Assembly (NCBI GenBank): GCA_947445425.1
Contig: CANFFA010000191.1
Coordinates: 1-5,473, forward strand
Source: Paludibacteraceae bacterium
GTDB taxonomy: Bacteria > Bacteroidota > Bacteroidia > Bacteroidales > Paludibacteraceae
DNA length: 5,473 bases
Reading direction: 5' to 3'
Positions 1 to 5,431 of the stretch are shown piece after piece (position 1 is the stretch's first letter; every line of letters starts with the position of its first letter). The notes beneath the pieces are model-generated. The model saw only the letters and a list, made by a program, of their open reading frames with translations, was not told the DNA's origin and made no database searches. The position numbers and the translations under genes were made by a program.

Positions 1-53
1 AAAATAGGGGTATATCCAATTTCAAAGATTTTGGGTTCACTCAGTTCACTCAT
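1..53 (-). CDS. Start of an unidentified gene running off the left edge (partial)
   Basis: An ATG at 53-51 opens a frame that stays open for 17 full codons to the window edge, beginning MSELSEPKIFEIGYTPI. It starts 29 bases after the helicase stop codon, on the same strand, so it is probably the next gene of the same operon. No promoter motif was found in the gap. Its first codons contain a tandem 9-bp repeat that yields the repeated SE(L/P) residues. Seventeen residues are too few to assign a family. In related elements this position can hold replication, mobilization or nuclease genes, but that is only context. Confidence 0.5.
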   Translation of the reverse strand, partial: MSELSEPKIFEIGYTPI

Positions 54-82
54 ATTGATTTTCAGATAGTTACAAATAAATC

Positions 83-1636
83 TCAGTTCACTCTTTTGAA
101 CTTAAAATAAGTTACCGTATTGAATTTGTGGGTCTCATAACTGAATCCTCCAGTCTTGGCATACAGTTTTATCCATTTGCCAAAGGTTGCACTACTCCAT
201 TGGCTATTCTCGCCATAGTGCAAAGACTTAAACTCAATGAAATTCTGGTTAAACTGGTAATCTGTCAAAATCTGGAAATCTTTTTCCGTTACCCAATCCA
301 CAAAGTCCTGTGAGGTGGCCTGCAGTAGTCGATTGTATTCAACGTTTTTTGTCTTTTGAAGTGGTAATCCATTGGCCAAATAATCAATACAACTGGCTAT
401 CATAAAATTATCAAAAGCGTTCCACTCTTGGCCATCCCATCCAGTGAAGAACTCACATTGGTGAACGTGTTCTATCGGCTTTTGTACCGTGTCCAGTAAT
501 TTTGAGTAGTAATCGCTGAACTCCAGAATGTACTGGCGTCTGGTGGCCGTATTGCCATCTTTGCAGCGCATAATTGAGTTACTGGCAATGATCATCTTAG
601 GGGACTTCTCAACCTCAATTCTTAAGGCCTTTTTGTTTTTGGCTTCCGTCTCCCATCCATTTGTTAACATGGAATTAAAGCGTTCAAAATCAAAGTCTGG
701 TTTTACATCGTCAAAAAATGCTATCTCAGTGGCTTCTGTTACACGCTGCAAGCTGAACCGTTCGGACGCATCAAACTTTTTTCCGTCAATTGTCTCCGTC
801 TCACGCATCTTACTTAAGGCAATAGCGAACAAACTCTTTCCAGTCCCTCCATTGGCTGAATTGGCATCTGTTAAGGCTTCATCATACAGAATCACTGCTT
901 TGGTATTTGCTCCAGAATAGTGGCGGTGCATTCCGTAACCAATTGCGCAGCGCATCGCTCTGATACGTTCCAAATCACCCGAACATACATTTGTTAGGAA
1001 GTCGGCAAACATAGGCTTAGAGGGGCTTAGAATGAAATTGCGCTTTATAATATGGCTTTCCCAAATACAAAGGTTTTTGAGGTCGCCATAAGGTATTAAT
1101 TCAATGCCATTTCGTCCAACTTTCACCACCGTATTAAGGTAGGGGAAGAACATTTCCTTGGCCGTATCTGCTAACATTTCAGAATCATTATTTCGCAAAG
1201 GAGAGAGCACATTTTCACCGAACAAAACATGGTGAGAGCTGTAGAATATCTCTTTCAATCGTTCGTTTGTAACTTTAAATCCCTGTACTGTCATCGTATC
1301 TGGCAATGTATTCACCAACTCAATACAAAAATCTTTAATCTGGGCGGGGGTAGCCATTGAGAGAATGTTCTCTTTTTCTCTCAGTAGGATATAAGAGCCA
1401 TCTAGTCGGTATCTTTTGGCAAACCCTGCAGCTTCCAGAATAGAGAATAATCCATTCTTTGAAACCCCGTTAAATACCAAAACATCATATTTTTCAACTC
1501 CTTTTGTTTTTGTGTGAATAGAGACTTCCCAAAATCCAAAGCGGTAAGAGCGTTCGCCCATGTCCACAATTTCGAGCCAATCCTTTTGAATGGTGGTGCT
1601 TTTATTGGCTTCGTTTAAGTTTACTAACTTAGTCAT
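83..1636 (-). CDS. SF3-type ATPase/helicase (primase-helicase family protein, replication)
   Basis: This is a likely replicative DNA helicase of the element, 517 aa from the chosen start. Residue numbers run from that start. The ATPase core has a Walker A motif GGTGKS (263-268), a Walker B FFDD (307-310), a motif C-like strand KMIIASNS with its asparagine at 353, and an arginine pair in TATRRQ (366-367) as a probable arginine finger. These match the order in D5/DUF5906-like superfamily 3 helicases of phages and mobile elements. The N-terminal 210 residues show no zinc finger or primase signature, so primase activity is not supported. The C-terminal 80 residues could be a winged helix. An upstream in-frame ATG at 1693 would add 19 residues but lies deep inside the preceding gene. 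The ATG at 1636 has GGAGG nine bases upstream, overlaps the preceding stop in ATGACTAA, and shares a 13-bp initiation context with the HTH gene. Confidence 0.85.
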   Translation of the reverse strand: MTKLVNLNEANKSTTIQKDWLEIVDMGERSYRFGFWEVSIHTKTKGVEKYDVLVFNGVSKNGLFSILEAAGFAKRYRLDGSYILLREKENILSMATPAQIKDFCIELVNTLPDTMTVQGFKVTNERLKEIFYSSHHVLFGENVLSPLRNNDSEMLADTAKEMFFPYLNTVVKVGRNGIELIPYGDLKNLCIWESHIIKRNFILSPSKPMFADFLTNVCSGDLERIRAMRCAIGYGMHRHYSGANTKAVILYDEALTDANSANGGTGKSLFAIALSKMRETETIDGKKFDASERFSLQRVTEATEIAFFDDVKPDFDFERFNSMLTNGWETEAKNKKALRIEVEKSPKMIIASNSIMRCKDGNTATRRQYILEFSDYYSKLLDTVQKPIEHVHQCEFFTGWDGQEWNAFDNFMIASCIDYLANGLPLQKTKNVEYNRLLQATSQDFVDWVTEKDFQILTDYQFNQNFIEFKSLHYGENSQWSSATFGKWIKLYAKTGGFSYETHKFNTVTYFKFKRVN

Positions 1637-1907
1637 TTTGTAAGCCCTCCATGCTGTCGAATAAAGAGAGTTGTTTATTGTCAACCGCAGCAATTAAATC
1701 GGGGTTAGTGGTCAACCATTGAGCTATAAATCCAGTAATTTTGCAAGGTTTCAAATCCACCTCCCACAATAAATTTGCTTTTTGAAGTTCAATTTTATAT
1801 CGGCATAGATTTTTTTGTTTTAATCCCGTTGCTTCGCTCGCCATGCTGCAAGTGGCTGTATGCTCCATAAGGTACTCATAGAACACTGTCGTTTCATTTA
1901 CTAACAT
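1629..1907 (-). CDS. Small winged-helix protein with C-terminal sliding-clamp-binding motif
   Basis: This is a 92-aa basic protein. Residues 6-45 look like a winged-helix DNA-binding domain: helix FYEYLMEH, then TCSMASEATGLKQKNLCRYK as helix-turn-helix, followed by LLWEVDLKPCKITG as the wing and ITGFIAQWLTTNPDL. Small proteins of this pattern occur near primase/helicase genes in Bacteroidetes mobile elements (recalled, not searched). Residues 79-83 are QLSLF in a probably flexible acidic tail. This matches the bacterial beta-clamp-binding consensus QL(S/D)LF. The inferred role is to bind element DNA and bring in the host replisome. The start overlaps the preceding 47-aa gene by 7 bp (ATGTTAG), and the end overlaps the helicase gene by 8 bp. 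It could equally be a transcription regulator whose QLSLF is accidental. Confidence 0.8.
   Translation of the reverse strand: MLVNETTVFYEYLMEHTATCSMASEATGLKQKNLCRYKIELQKANLLWEVDLKPCKITGFIAQWLTTNPDLIAAVDNKQLSLFDSMEGLQND
1645..1650 (-). promoter_or_regulatory. Shine-Dalgarno site deciding the helicase start
   Basis: On the minus strand GGAGGG lies at 1650-1645, with nine bases between GGAGG and the ATG at 1636. Bacteroidetes genes often lack such sites, so a strong one here is informative. It favours the 1636 start over the upstream ATG at 1693. It sits inside the last codons of the preceding winged-helix gene, which fits translational coupling. Confidence 0.6.
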
Positions 1908-2044
1908 AGGGCTAGTATTTTAATGTGAATTGCGTCTAATACTTTAATTAACTCCTTATGGCTGCGGTTAATCCGCTGTAATTGACTATCTTTGTTCTGT
2001 AGTGGAACGGCTGTTGGGACTTTGGTTTCGGTGGCTGTTTTCAT
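1901..2044 (-). CDS. 47-aa protein of unknown function in the helicase operon
   Basis: The minus strand encodes 47 residues starting MKTATETKVPTAVPLQNKDS and ending HIKILALC. The first 20 residues are rich in Thr, Pro and Val and look disordered. Residues 21-46 are predicted by eye to form one amphipathic helix (QLQRINRSHKELIKVLDAIH). No family is recognised. The case for it being real is its packing: its ATG overlaps the stop of the HTH gene as ATGA, and its TAG overlaps the ATG of the winged-helix gene. It fills exactly the gap those two genes would otherwise leave. It may be a small partner protein or a coupling peptide that keeps ribosomes on the operon mRNA. Confidence 0.55.
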   Translation of the reverse strand: MKTATETKVPTAVPLQNKDSQLQRINRSHKELIKVLDAIHIKILALC

Positions 2045-2373
2045 TTGGCGGCTTTTTTAGAGAGTTGAACCTCTTTTACTGCCACGAACTCCGCATTCGT
2101 CCCCACCCTTTTGGATAGCATCCAGTCTTTAATCTCATCCCGTTTGAACAAAACCCGTGAGTTCATTTTGTAGTACGGGATGGTGCGATCACAAATAAAT
2201 CTGTTAATGGTGTTAATGGCAAAGCCTGTCATTTTGCTGCACTCAGCTTTCCCAAACGCTTCGGGGGCTTCATCCTGTGAACTTGGTACTGCAGGCATTG
2301 CCCACTCTTGCAAGAACTCTTTAAATTGTCCGATACTTAAGGCTGCCAAGGGCATTTCATTTGAATAAGTCAT
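2041..2373 (-). CDS. HTH protein, excisionase/MerR-like (HTH_17 type)
   Basis: This is a 110-aa protein with a DNA-binding domain in the middle. Residues 42-62 (KAECSKMTGFAINTINRFICD) form the helix-turn-helix, and IPYYKMNSRVLFKRDEIKDWM (65-85, wing and closing helix) gives the pattern common to excisionase-like HTH proteins of Bacteroidetes elements. The N-terminal 40 residues hold a helix (IGQFKEFLQEWAM) and a Pro/Ser linker. The tail is Lys-rich. It is the first gene of the operon, just behind a TAnnTTTG promoter, which suits a directionality factor or a regulator of the element. The start at 2373 is supported by the context TTACAAAATGACT, identical to that at the helicase start. Its stop overlaps the next start by 4 bp. 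Whether it acts in excision, transcription or replication cannot be told. Confidence 0.85.
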   Translation of the reverse strand: MTYSNEMPLAALSIGQFKEFLQEWAMPAVPSSQDEAPEAFGKAECSKMTGFAINTINRFICDRTIPYYKMNSRVLFKRDEIKDWMLSKRVGTNAEFVAVKEVQLSKKAAK

Positions 2374-2440
2374 TTTGTAAATTTTAGAAGTTTAAAAACT
2401 TCCCTCTGGCCAAAGAGAGCAACTCTATTTAATTGCACTG

Positions 2441-2472
2441 CAAAGATACACAGACAAACAACCAAATACAAG
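2441..2472 (-). promoter_or_regulatory. Bacteroidetes-type promoter of the HTH-helicase operon
   Basis: On the minus strand TATCTTTG at 2448-2441 is a full match to the Bacteroidetes -7 consensus TAnnTTTG. CTTG at 2472-2469 lies 20 bases upstream and can serve as the -33 element. The HTH start codon is 67 bases downstream of the -7 box, which leaves a leader of about 60 bases. The DNA just upstream (2474-2512) is very AT-rich. Confidence 0.65.
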
Positions 2473-2513
2473 CTAATTATCACATATTTAGATACTTAAC
2501 TCCGAACAATAAA

Positions 2514-2533
2514 GGGTCGGACTGGGTCGGACT
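2514..2533. repeat. Tandem pair of the 10-bp repeat GGGTCGGACT
   Basis: GGGTCGGACT occurs at 2514-2523 and again directly at 2524-2533, with no mismatch. A third exact copy lies at 2581-2590. The pair sits upstream of the operon promoter, on the other side of the terminator hairpin from the third copy. Short exact direct repeats beside a replication gene set can be iterons or binding sites for an HTH protein. That role is inferred. Confidence 0.7.
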
Positions 2534-2539
2534 AAACAC

Positions 2540-2572
2540 AAAAAAGCCCACAAACACAAGGCTTGCAGGCTT
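2540..2572 (-). terminator. Rho-independent-like terminator of the integrase operon
   Basis: On the minus strand an AAGCC arm (2564-2560, with a second possible arm at 2572-2568) can pair with GGCTT at 2548-2544. A run of six T (2545-2540) ends the structure. It begins about 20 bases after the stop of the 449-aa gene, the right place to end the integrase transcript. The stem is only five base pairs with an 11-base loop, or 19 bases with the outer arm, so it is weak by standard rules. The opposite strand lacks a T-run. Confidence 0.5.
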
Positions 2573-2580
2573 CAAAAAAG

Positions 2581-2590
2581 GGGTCGGACT
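2581..2590. repeat. Third copy of GGGTCGGACT
   Basis: This exact copy of the 10-bp repeat found at 2514-2533 begins three bases from the stop codon of the 449-aa gene. It is in the same orientation as the other two, and the terminator hairpin lies between. Confidence 0.65.
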
Positions 2591-2593
2591 TTT

Positions 2594-3943
2594 TTAAGGT
2601 TTTGTTTGTTTACTTATTGTAATTTTTTGTTCTATTTCTTTAATCAGATCTGCTTTTCTCCGTCCGCTCATCGAAACACTTGCATCTTTCCAGTCTTTAA
2701 TCGCTACTTTGGCCGCAATTCTTTGGTAAGTGCCACAAATCGTGCTCATCACGTTGGCTAACATCGTAGGTGTTCCGCTCCAAATCAATTGGGTAGTATT
2801 ATTAATAGATTTGCGATTAAACCAATACAGCCATAAATCTACATCGGTACTGGGTAGCTCCTTTTGTTTAACAAGGAGGTGCATTATGTTGATTAAACAA
2901 TCATCCGATAATTCAGACTTGAACTTTTTAATTTCACCATTTGATTCTTTGGATTCGTTCAGCAACTCCCTATAGATATTTAATTTAGTATAAATCCCTG
3001 CAGTCGTCCCAAAATCTTTAATACTTCTAATCGTCAAAGTCCTTACATTATAAGTCCTAAAGTGCATCAGAAAATCTTCGAGTGAATTATAGGAACCTTT
3101 TATACAATCTAGATAATCTATTGGGTTAGGATATGATTTTTCAAATTCCGCGACGCTTTTGTTATAACTGTCTGTATAAGTAGCTTCAATTTCGGCCAAC
3201 TGCTCCCTACTTAGTTTTCTAGAAAATGCAGCCCCTTGTTTTAAATTAAAAACATTGTTAATTAAATAGATTAATGCAAAATGATATACGGGCAATCCGT
3301 TAATGCCTTGTCTAACAAACGATTTAGTTTCTTTTTCATTTAAAGTGAAGTGTTGGAAGTCTTTTTCGTGCTTAGGTGTTTCCGAACTGAAAACAAAAAG
3401 GTTATAAAAAGAATCTTTAGGCAATAATTGGATACATGAATGAATTTGTAGTTTTTTTTGAGGTTTTAATTTTTCAATGTAATGTTGATATAAATTTCTT
3501 AATTCCGTTCTTTCTGCCGAAATAGTTGAAAGTTCAAATTCAAGCTCATTAATACTTTCAAGTCTGCATTTTTCTGCTAAATCCAAAGTGTAATTATCCC
3601 ACTCACTCAACCATTGTTCTGCATCTTTTTTATGCTCCTGCAAAAGCTCCTTGCTGCATTTGTTTTCAAAATCGGCCAACTGAACTTTTAGATATTCGGC
3701 CAACTTGTTTTTTGACTTTCTCCTTTCCGTTTCATTAGCAGGCATTACAGAAAGTTTGAAAACAAAAGCATTATATTTTAATTCAAATTGCTTTTTCATT
3801 ACAACAATACTGTTTTTATTTTTTTCTAACAAATAAGTTAGAATAACAGATTTAAAAGTAATAAATCTAGGCGCTTTAAGGGATAAAAGGAATAAATTCT
3901 GTTTTTGAATTTCTGCAATTTCTTCGTTTGTAAATTGTGGCAT
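2594..3943 (-). CDS. Unrecognised helical protein downstream of integrase (possible RteC-like C-terminus)
   Basis: This is a 449-aa charged protein with no signal peptide or membrane segment. Residues 40-160 are Lys/Glu-rich, leucine-spaced and probably coiled-coil (for example LAEYLKVQLADFENKCSKEL). The C-terminal stretch around 370-404 contains LWLYWFNRKS, then IWSGTPTMLANVM, which loosely resembles the W-(T/S)-G-x-x-T-x-L segment I recall from the RteC family of Bacteroides conjugative elements. This is a weak, by-eye similarity. The gene starts one base after the integrase stop (TAATATG), so the two are probably co-transcribed and coupled. An ATG at 3976 would add 11 residues and overlap the integrase by 32 bp, so it is less likely. 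Its DNA is much more AT-rich than its neighbours (about 23% GC in some 60-base stretches). It could be an accessory cargo gene or a regulator of excision. Confidence 0.8.
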   Translation of the reverse strand: MPQFTNEEIAEIQKQNLFLLSLKAPRFITFKSVILTYLLEKNKNSIVVMKKQFELKYNAFVFKLSVMPANETERRKSKNKLAEYLKVQLADFENKCSKELLQEHKKDAEQWLSEWDNYTLDLAEKCRLESINELEFELSTISAERTELRNLYQHYIEKLKPQKKLQIHSCIQLLPKDSFYNLFVFSSETPKHEKDFQHFTLNEKETKSFVRQGINGLPVYHFALIYLINNVFNLKQGAAFSRKLSREQLAEIEATYTDSYNKSVAEFEKSYPNPIDYLDCIKGSYNSLEDFLMHFRTYNVRTLTIRSIKDFGTTAGIYTKLNIYRELLNESKESNGEIKKFKSELSDDCLINIMHLLVKQKELPSTDVDLWLYWFNRKSINNTTQLIWSGTPTMLANVMSTICGTYQRIAAKVAIKDWKDASVSMSGRRKADLIKEIEQKITISKQTKP

Positions 3944-3944
3944 A

Positions 3945-5279
3945 TTATAGTAATTTAGCTGCTTCGTCAATAACATTTGAATTAAAACTATCTAAATAGG
4001 TAGCGGTTGTATTAAGGTCTTTGTGTCCCAAAATTTGGCTTATCACCTCCCTTGGTACGTCCTGCCCCTGCAGGGTCATTGCCATGGTGTGGCGGCTTAC
4101 ATAGGACGTTAGGTTAATATCCCCAAATTCAAATTCAATGGCCAACGCTTTAAGATACTTGGTGTATTTTTTTAGTCTTGTTTTACAATGTAGATACAAC
4201 TGTTCGCCCTCATATCCGCTCTTGGTAATAATTGGCAATAAATAGCTATCCATTGGCTGCATGGTGGCGCATAGCTCCTGTATGATTGCTTGCAGCTCCT
4301 CTGTAAGTTTTATCTTTATGCTTGTGGACTTTTTAGTGTGCATCGTCTTGGTACGCTTGTATTCAATATAAAGCCCACTTTCGTAGGTCTTAATATTTTT
4401 CTTTGTCAAATACGCCATATCAGAAAAGCTCATCCCATAGGTGTAGTAAGAAAATAAAAACAATTTGCGTGCATACTCACTCATTGGGTCGGTGGAACAT
4501 TCTGATTTTAATTTCAGCAGGAACTTGTTCGGTAAATATCGCTTTTCTGTCTCCTCATCCAGTGCGGCCACTTCAAAACCACCTTTGCCGAATGGATAGG
4601 TTAATAGATCCGCCTGCTTTAATTCAATGGCTTTGTTATAAATAGACCGCAACGCCTTAAAGTAAAACTTTCGAGTATTGCCACAACATCCGTTTCTTTT
4701 GATTTTCTTCACCTTGCCACTTTTGAGCGTTATCTCTGCCACTCTGGGCACCTGCAGGAACGTGTCAAATTCACGAACAAATTTAATATCAATTTCAGTA
4801 AATACCTTTTTGTCGAAATTCTTATCAAAGATATGTAGGAGTAGCAACGTACGTTCGTAGCTGATGGCGTTCCCCACATGGTTGGTTTCTTTCTGCTCCT
4901 TAATGATTTTCAAAAAGAACTCATTCACATTGCCCTTAATAGCCTTGTGCAAAAATTCAGCTTCGAACTGGGATAGCGTCCAGTCTATTTTTCTATTATC
5001 AAAATCCTCAATTACATTTTTAGCCTTAAGTTCTTGTTTGCTTATGTAGTCGTTAATTGTTACGCTGTCTTTGTGTACAATAATGGTTTCATTCCCCAAC
5101 TCCTTTTTTGTGGCCTTGGTGTGCATCCTACCTGTTGAACTCATCCACTGGCTAGGGATGGCGTAAACATCCAGACCGATATACTTTTTTTGACTTCCGA
5201 TATTAACCCGTAATTTAATCGGATGCATTCCGTCTTTGTTGGTGCTGTGTTCCCAAAGGATGATTTTATACTTTGCCAT
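3945..5279 (-). CDS. Tyrosine recombinase/integrase, Bacteroidetes type
   Basis: This is a 444-aa site-specific recombinase that should integrate and excise the element at tRNA-Pro. Residues 3-55 match the N-terminal arm-binding domain of Bacteroidetes integrases (IILWEHSTNKDGMHPIKLRV, KKYIGLDVYAIPSQW). Residues 115-225 are the SAM-like core-binding domain, with a basic insert at 186-203. The catalytic domain starts near 250. Visible active-site positions are K311 (in KRTKT), R396 (in SRHTMA), H419 (in LGHK) and the nucleophile Y428 (in TTATYLD). At the usual first arginine position there is S284 (GMSFSDMAYL), and the HxxR histidine is Y393. The Ser substitution resembles IntDOT of CTnDOT, where R285, equivalent to R309 here, has been proposed to compensate (from memory). 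The enzyme is therefore likely active. It is transcribed away from the att end 150 bases behind its start and is followed by the 449-aa gene. Confidence 0.93.
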   Translation of the reverse strand: MAKYKIILWEHSTNKDGMHPIKLRVNIGSQKKYIGLDVYAIPSQWMSSTGRMHTKATKKELGNETIIVHKDSVTINDYISKQELKAKNVIEDFDNRKIDWTLSQFEAEFLHKAIKGNVNEFFLKIIKEQKETNHVGNAISYERTLLLLHIFDKNFDKKVFTEIDIKFVREFDTFLQVPRVAEITLKSGKVKKIKRNGCCGNTRKFYFKALRSIYNKAIELKQADLLTYPFGKGGFEVAALDEETEKRYLPNKFLLKLKSECSTDPMSEYARKLFLFSYYTYGMSFSDMAYLTKKNIKTYESGLYIEYKRTKTMHTKKSTSIKIKLTEELQAIIQELCATMQPMDSYLLPIITKSGYEGEQLYLHCKTRLKKYTKYLKALAIEFEFGDINLTSYVSRHTMAMTLQGQDVPREVISQILGHKDLNTTATYLDSFNSNVIDEAAKLL

Positions 5280-5281
5280 TG

Positions 5282-5312
5282 GTGTAACTGTTTAGTGTAA
5301 CTGTTTTGTAAC
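5282..5312. repeat. Direct repeats GTGTAACTGTTT upstream of the integrase
   Basis: GTGTAACTGTTT occurs at 5282-5293 and 5295-5306, a 13-base period. A shorter TGTAAC core recurs at 5307-5312. They lie between the integrase start codon and its promoters, inside the att region. Their position fits arm-type integrase sites or excisionase/regulator sites. The function is inferred. Confidence 0.6.
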
Positions 5313-5342
5313 CTTTTTTTTCAAAACACTTGCAAATACAAA

Positions 5343-5374
5343 CAAATATAGTACTTTTGTGCATTGATTATCAA
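5343..5374 (-). promoter_or_regulatory. Candidate proximal promoter of the integrase
   Basis: On the minus strand TATATTTG at 5350-5343 matches the TAnnTTTG -7 consensus, with TTG at 5374-5372 spaced 21 bases upstream. It would leave a leader of about 60 bases, most of it filled by the GTGTAACTGTTT repeats. Confidence 0.45.
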
Positions 5375-5389
5375 TTGCAAAGATAATCA
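5365..5389. promoter_or_regulatory. Inverted repeat TGATTATC-N9-GATAATCA, operator or core-type site
   Basis: This is a perfect 8-bp inverted repeat: left arm at 5365-5372, right arm at 5382-5389, spacer of nine bases. The arm centres are about 17 bases apart, within the range for a dimeric HTH protein. It overlaps the distal integrase -7 box and lies just upstream of the proximal one, which suggests control of integrase expression. It is about 40 bases from the tRNA half, so it is probably not the crossover site itself. Confidence 0.5.
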
Positions 5390-5410
5390 TTAATAAATAC
5401 TTACAATCAA
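5378..5410 (-). promoter_or_regulatory. Candidate distal promoter of the integrase
   Basis: On the minus strand TATCTTTG at 5385-5378 is the same -7 octamer used by the HTH operon promoter. TTG triplets at 5406-5404 and 5410-5408 lie 18 and 22 bases upstream. The -7 box overlaps the right arm of the inverted repeat at 5365-5389, so a protein bound there would block it. Confidence 0.5.
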
Positions 5411-5431
5411 AAACAATGTTAAAGTTAGGGA

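Noticed and set aside
528..920. Plus-strand open frame of 130 codons
   Set aside because: It is antisense to the ATPase core of the helicase, has no recognisable domain, and reflects the codon pattern of the opposite strand.
83..1636. Calling the helicase a primase
   Set aside because: No zinc finger, TOPRIM or archaeo-eukaryotic primase motif is visible before the ATPase core, so only the helicase part is supported.
1637..1693. Upstream ATG at 1693 giving the helicase 19 extra residues
   Set aside because: It lies inside the winged-helix gene, lacks a ribosome site, and the 1636 ATG has GGAGG and an overlapping stop codon.
2180..2975. Plus-strand open frames at 2180-2368 and 2730-2975
   Set aside because: They lie wholly inside the HTH and 449-aa genes on the other strand and show no start context or family pattern.
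4403..5049. Plus-strand open frames opposite the integrase (4403-4645, 4678-4860, 4864-5049)
   Set aside because: The integrase is well supported on the minus strand, and these translations have low-complexity Ser/Leu/Cys composition typical of antisense shadows.
5291..5390. 32-codon minus-strand frame starting at 5390 in the att region
   Set aside because: It runs through both promoters and the repeats, and its Lys/Val/Phe-rich sequence looks like chance in AT-rich DNA.
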